This document shows, piece after piece, positions 61,040-64,000 of a DNA stretch of 64,000 nucleotides. Numbering within the stretch: position 1 is the first letter of the stretch; each line of letters starts with the position of its first letter. The position numbers were made by a program, and so were the translations under genes. Under the pieces are notes generated by a model. It was given only the letters and a program-made list of their open reading frames with translations. It was not told the origin of the DNA and did not search any database. Source of the DNA: Muribaculaceae bacterium (GTDB lineage: Bacteria > Bacteroidota > Bacteroidia > Bacteroidales > Muribaculaceae). The stretch lies in NCBI GenBank assembly GCA_023663365.1, contig JAMPHP010000001.1:395829-459828 (forward strand). Reading direction: 5' to 3'.

Positions 61040-61063
61040 TTCGGCAAGCCCCTATACACCAAA

Positions 61064-61093
61064 GGGGCTGCTCCGCAAAGGAGTAGCCCCGGT
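61064..61093 (-). terminator. Hairpin after the omega-like subunit gene
   Basis: Stem GGGGCTGCTCC/GGAGTAGCCCC with one mismatch and loop GCAAA, 24 bases past the stop of the minus-strand gene. No long T tract, so its strength is uncertain. Confidence 0.6.
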
Positions 61094-61116
61094 GTACGCT
61101 TTATCCTCGGTGAGGA

Positions 61117-61452
61117 TCAGATGTTGTTGCGGTCCTTGTTGCTCTTGTGGAAGAAGAGCTTGTGGTCGATGTACTCCTGAGTGGCGATGAGGGTGGGTTT
61201 GGGCAGGCGCTCGTAGTAGCGCGAGATTTCGATCTGCTCACGGTTTTCGCTCACTTCCTCGAGATTATCGTTGTAGGGGGCAAATTCCTGAAGTTTTTTC
61301 TCGAGATCCGACTTCATCTGGGCGGCGATCTGGTTGGAGCGCTTTGCGATGATGCATACGGTCTCGTACACGTTGCCGGTGTCTTTCGAAAGCTCAATCA
61401 TGTCGCGGGTGACAGTGGTGAGCGGGGTGTTGCTTTTCTTGAAATCTTTCAT
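61117..61452 (-). CDS. rpoZ: RNA polymerase omega-like subunit (Bacteroidota type)
   Basis: A 111-residue protein. The central stretch GNVYETVCIIAKRSNQIAAQM has the A-K-R-x-x-Q-I pattern of omega. The rest is helical and charged, as in the Bacteroidota form. The ATG at 61452 gives the usual N terminus; an 18-residue upstream extension is not family-like. It follows bamD with a 57-base gap, an arrangement known in this phylum. Confidence 0.85.
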   Translation of the reverse strand: MKDFKKSNTPLTTVTRDMIELSKDTGNVYETVCIIAKRSNQIAAQMKSDLEKKLQEFAPYNDNLEEVSENREQIEISRYYERLPKPTLIATQEYIDHKLFFHKSNKDRNNI

Positions 61453-61509
61453 TATGAATGACTTTGTAGAAGTTTTTGGATTGCGGTAGAGGAGAGTCGG
61501 CGGCAAGCC

Positions 61510-62310
61510 TTATTCTTTCACGTGCCGACGGGCTATCTTGAGGATATTGTCGGCTTCGTTGCGGTGCTTGCTGTCGGGGTAGTTGTTGATGAAGGAGTAG
61601 TACTCGTCGATTACGTCGCGGAAGCGGTCGGCTTTGCGCTCCTCGATAGAGTTGTTTGCCTCCTGATAGCGTGCTTTGAGGATGAGCATCTCGAGCTCTT
61701 CCTTATACTTTGAGTAGGGATAGTCCTTGACTGCGTTGCGGGCCACGATTACGGCGCTGTTGTAGTTGTTGCCCATGTAGTTGCCAAGGTTGTAGTAGAG
61801 CTGCGCGTTCTGCAGCTGCTTGAGCGTGAGCTTGTCCTGAAGCTCGAAGATGGCGTTCTGGGCTATCGACACTTTGTCGCTGCGGGGGTAGAAATCCAGA
61901 AATGCCTGGAGCTCTTCTATCGCCTGCATGGTCTCGGTCTGGTCGAGCTGAGGGTCGGGCGAGTCGAGGTAGTAGCCGTAGCCGCAGTAGAAGCGGGCGT
62001 CTTCGGTGAATTTGCCTTTCGGGTAGCGACCGTAGTAGTTCTTAAGGTACACACCGGCCGAGGCATAGTCCTTGTTCTCGTAGTGGCTCATGCCAAGCAG
62101 ATAGAGCGACTCTTCGGCCTTGTCGGAGCCTTTGAACACCGAGATGCAGTCCTTGAGCAGCGTCGCGGCCTGCACATAGCGCTTATCTTCAAAAGCCTTT
62201 TTGGCGTACTCGAACTTGTAGTTGTAATCGTCGCTTTTCTGCACGCGCTGATACTCTCCGCAGGAGCAGAGAATCACACACGCTAATATGTAGATGAGGT
62301 AATTTCGCAT
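61510..62310 (-). CDS. bamD: Outer membrane assembly lipoprotein BamD
   Basis: A 266-residue lipoprotein of the BAM complex that inserts outer-membrane proteins. Lipobox ILCSC near residue 17 and about five tetratricopeptide-like repeats (YEFAKKAFEDKRYVQAA-like blocks). The omega-like gene lies downstream. A -7 element TATCTTTG at 62343-62350 supports a promoter of its own. Confidence 0.93.
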   Translation of the reverse strand: MRNYLIYILACVILCSCGEYQRVQKSDDYNYKFEYAKKAFEDKRYVQAATLLKDCISVFKGSDKAEESLYLLGMSHYENKDYASAGVYLKNYYGRYPKGKFTEDARFYCGYGYYLDSPDPQLDQTETMQAIEELQAFLDFYPRSDKVSIAQNAIFELQDKLTLKQLQNAQLYYNLGNYMGNNYNSAVIVARNAVKDYPYSKYKEELEMLILKARYQEANNSIEERKADRFRDVIDEYYSFINNYPDSKHRNEADNILKIARRHVKE

Positions 62311-62342
62311 AAAAAGTCGGGCCCGGAAGAGCCTTTGAGCTG

Positions 62343-62350
62343 CAAAGATA
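62343..62350 (-). promoter_or_regulatory. -7 element of bamD promoter
   Basis: TATCTTTG on the minus strand, 33 bases before the bamD ATG; no -33 TTG at the usual distance. Confidence 0.5.
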
Positions 62351-62408
62351 GTAAAAAAGTGCGAAGTAAGGTCGGTCTGCTCCTTTTTTTGGCGATAATT
62401 AACAGTTC

Positions 62409-63296
62409 TTACATCACATTGAGCACCTGCTCCTTGATCTGCTCGAGCAGGTCCTTCATCTTCACCACTATGGCCTGCATGCCGGCGTGGTTGCTCTTGG
62501 AACCGAGTGTGTTGATCTCGCGGCCCATCTCCTGGGCGATGAATCCGAGTTTCTTTCCTTGCCCGGGCTTGGGCAGCGCCATCGTCTCCATGAAGTAGGC
62601 CAGGTGCTTTGCCAGGCGCTGCTTCTCCTCGTTCACGTCCAGCTTCTCGATGTAGAAAATCATCTCCTGCTCGAGGCGCCCTTTGTCGTACTCCACCACG
62701 GGGATTTTGGCCAGGCCATCCTCGAGGCGCAGGCGTATCTTGGCCACGCGCTCTTTCTCGTAGGGCTCCACCTGTGCCAGCAGTGCTCCGATAGCCTCTA
62801 TACGCTCGGCGAAGAAGCGCTCCAGAGCCAAGCCTTCGGCTCGGCGATGCGCCATCAGTGCCTCTATCGCCGCTTCGGTGGCGTCGGCCAGAGCGCGGGC
62901 ATCGTCGGCGTCGGCAATGTCGGCCGTGTCGGTGCGGAGCACGTCGGGGAAGCGCAGCAGCACGCCGTACCAGTCGGCCGGCTCGGGGATACCCAAGGCT
63001 GCCGAAGCCTCACAGATGCGCCGCTTGTACTCGGCCATGGCCTCTACATTGAGGCTCGTGGCAAGGGTGGCGGCAGCCCCGGCGGCCGTCTCGGCGCTGA
63101 TGAGAACGTCGATCTTGCCGCGCTCAAGTGTGCGGCCTACCGCTGAGCGCACTTCGAGCTCATGCTCGCGGAATGTGTAGGGGATACGCACGTTAAGGTC
63201 GAGCTGCTTGGAGTTAAGCGACTTTACCTCAACGCTTATTTTTTTTGTGGGCGATTCGGCGGATGCCTTGCCGAAGCCTGTCATTGACATCAACAT
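62409..63296 (-). CDS. YicC family protein
   Basis: A 295-residue YicC-type protein, a family shown in E. coli to include an endoribonuclease. SMTGFGKA at the N terminus, the SLNSKQLDLNVRIP block, and the C-terminal GKKLGFIAQEMGREINTLGSKS are diagnostic. The ATG at 63296 was chosen to keep the MxxSMTG start; 63290 is also possible. A -7 element TAACTTTG at 63326-63333 lies upstream. Confidence 0.92.
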   Translation of the reverse strand: MLMSMTGFGKASAESPTKKISVEVKSLNSKQLDLNVRIPYTFREHELEVRSAVGRTLERGKIDVLISAETAAGAAATLATSLNVEAMAEYKRRICEASAALGIPEPADWYGVLLRFPDVLRTDTADIADADDARALADATEAAIEALMAHRRAEGLALERFFAERIEAIGALLAQVEPYEKERVAKIRLRLEDGLAKIPVVEYDKGRLEQEMIFYIEKLDVNEEKQRLAKHLAYFMETMALPKPGQGKKLGFIAQEMGREINTLGSKSNHAGMQAIVVKMKDLLEQIKEQVLNVM

Positions 63297-63325
63297 AGCG
63301 GAAAATCTATTTACGTTTTCGCCTG

Positions 63326-63333
63326 CAAAGTTA
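63326..63333 (-). promoter_or_regulatory. -7 element of the yicC-like gene
   Basis: TAACTTTG on the minus strand, 30 bases before the ATG at 63296. Confidence 0.5.
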
Positions 63334-63386
63334 CAAAAAAAACGACAACCCATCCCCTCGCGATTTCCGAACTGAGAAAAATTTGC

Positions 63387-63394
63387 TACCTTTG
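63387..63394 (+). promoter_or_regulatory. -7 element of tsaB promoter
   Basis: TACCTTTG, 25 bases before the tsaB ATG; TTTC rather than TTTG at the -33 position. Confidence 0.5.
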
Positions 63395-63418
63395 CGAGAA
63401 AGAACGTAAAGATTGTTA

Positions 63419-64000
63419 ATGGCAACGATACTTAATATAGAAACCTCCGGCACCACATGCTCGGCGGCTCTCACCGCCGAAGGCATGATAGTGGCTCACC
63501 GAGAGGACTTTGGCGGCCGCAACCACGCCGCACTTCTGAGCGGATTCGTGAAAGATTGCCTCGACCATGCATCGGAGCACTCGATGCACCTCGACGCCGT
63601 GGCCGTGAGCATGGGCCCGGGCAGCTATACCGGCCTCAGGATAGGCCTCAGCGAGGCCAAAGGTCTGGCATACGCACTCGACATACCTCTCATCGGAGTC
63701 CCCACTCTCGAGCTGCTGGCTACGCGGGTGATGTTCTCAACCGACGATGTCGACCCCGACTCGATTCTTATTCCCATGGTCGATGCCCGCCGCATGGAGG
63801 TCTACACCGCGGCCTACGACTTTGGCCTCAATGCCTTGCTTGCCCCGCAGCCAATGGTGCTCGACCAGAGCTCTTATGTGGCTCTCAAGGCCGACGGCCG
63901 ACCCATATTATACTTCGGTAGCGGTGCCGAGAAAGCTCGCGAATTTTTCGCCGACTGCCCGCAGGCGCGCTATGTGCCCGATGTCGATGCCGTAGCGGTG
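63419..64000 (+). CDS. tsaB: tRNA t6A biosynthesis protein TsaB (3' end beyond window)
   Basis: First 194 codons of a TsaB protein, which with TsaC/D/E makes t6A at position 37 of tRNAs reading ANN codons. The start MATILNIETSGTTCSAAL and the block AVSMGPGSYTGLRIGLSEAKGLA are typical of this ASKHA-fold family. The frame is open to the last base of the window, so the gene is cut by the edge. Divergent from the YicC gene. Confidence 0.95.
   Translation, partial: MATILNIETSGTTCSAALTAEGMIVAHREDFGGRNHAALLSGFVKDCLDHASEHSMHLDAVAVSMGPGSYTGLRIGLSEAKGLAYALDIPLIGVPTLELLATRVMFSTDDVDPDSILIPMVDARRMEVYTAAYDFGLNALLAPQPMVLDQSSYVALKADGRPILYFGSGAEKAREFFADCPQARYVPDVDAVAV

Overview
The window reads as a chromosome segment of a GC-rich Bacteroidales bacterium, most like the gut family Muribaculaceae. 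The basis is the promoter type (TTTG, then 19-21 bases, then TAnnTTTG), Bacteroidota-specific families (omega-like subunit, PnuT/OMP thiamine uptake, PCMD lipoprotein, NahK-like kinase with a CBM9-like partner) and the secreted-protein C-terminal tails. The species assignment is inference; promoters and gene families are read from the sequence.

Layout. 1-1265: tRNA-Cys, GNAT acetyltransferase and recR on the minus strand. 1456-8987: an RND efflux operon (TolC-like channel, adaptor, pump), a beta-helix protein and a PII-like protein. 9076-18485: secreted M6 protease, OmpA-like porin, SemiSWEET, topA with an adjacent pseudouridine synthase, and asnS, closed by a bidirectional terminator. 18497-26397 (mostly minus): pdxB, a membrane protein, purD, rlmL, a thioesterase, dciA, recF and an esterase. 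26588-29736: a thiamine uptake unit (PnuT and a TonB receptor) behind a TPP riboswitch and a duplicated promoter. 29881-32592: a candidate small RNA, a CBM9-like protein, a sugar kinase and rplS. 32600-40160: secreted and outer-membrane proteins and an orphan HigA antitoxin, separated by palindromic repeats. 40188-44639: two lipoproteins and a zinc-ribbon membrane protein divergent from a transmembrane Ser/Thr kinase and a regulator-like protein. 44915-48512: rubrerythrin, HAD phosphatase, Kup. 48521-50832: an AT-rich two-gene restriction-modification system. 50978-53814: small membrane proteins, two structured regions with little coding content, a secreted hypothetical and tRNA-Leu. 53863-64000: DUF6155, S9 peptidase, histidine phosphatase, a YtxH/holin-like cluster, DegP/HtrA, omega-like subunit, bamD, YicC, and the start of tsaB, which runs off the end.

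The most unusual content lies between genes. Nine clusters of a modular REP-like palindromic element (26498-57970) occur as inverted pairs. Their stems vary in a compensatory way (GGCGGAT/ATCCGCC, GGGGGAT/ATCCCCC, GAGGGAT/ATCCCTC). A separate repeat of about 45 bases carries a complete promoter with a nearly invariant spacer; it occurs four times, upstream of an esterase, the thiamine receptor (twice, in tandem) and a histidine phosphatase. A short promoter-to-terminator unit at 29881-29982 looks like a small RNA gene. No transposase, prophage, CRISPR array or rRNA operon was recognised.
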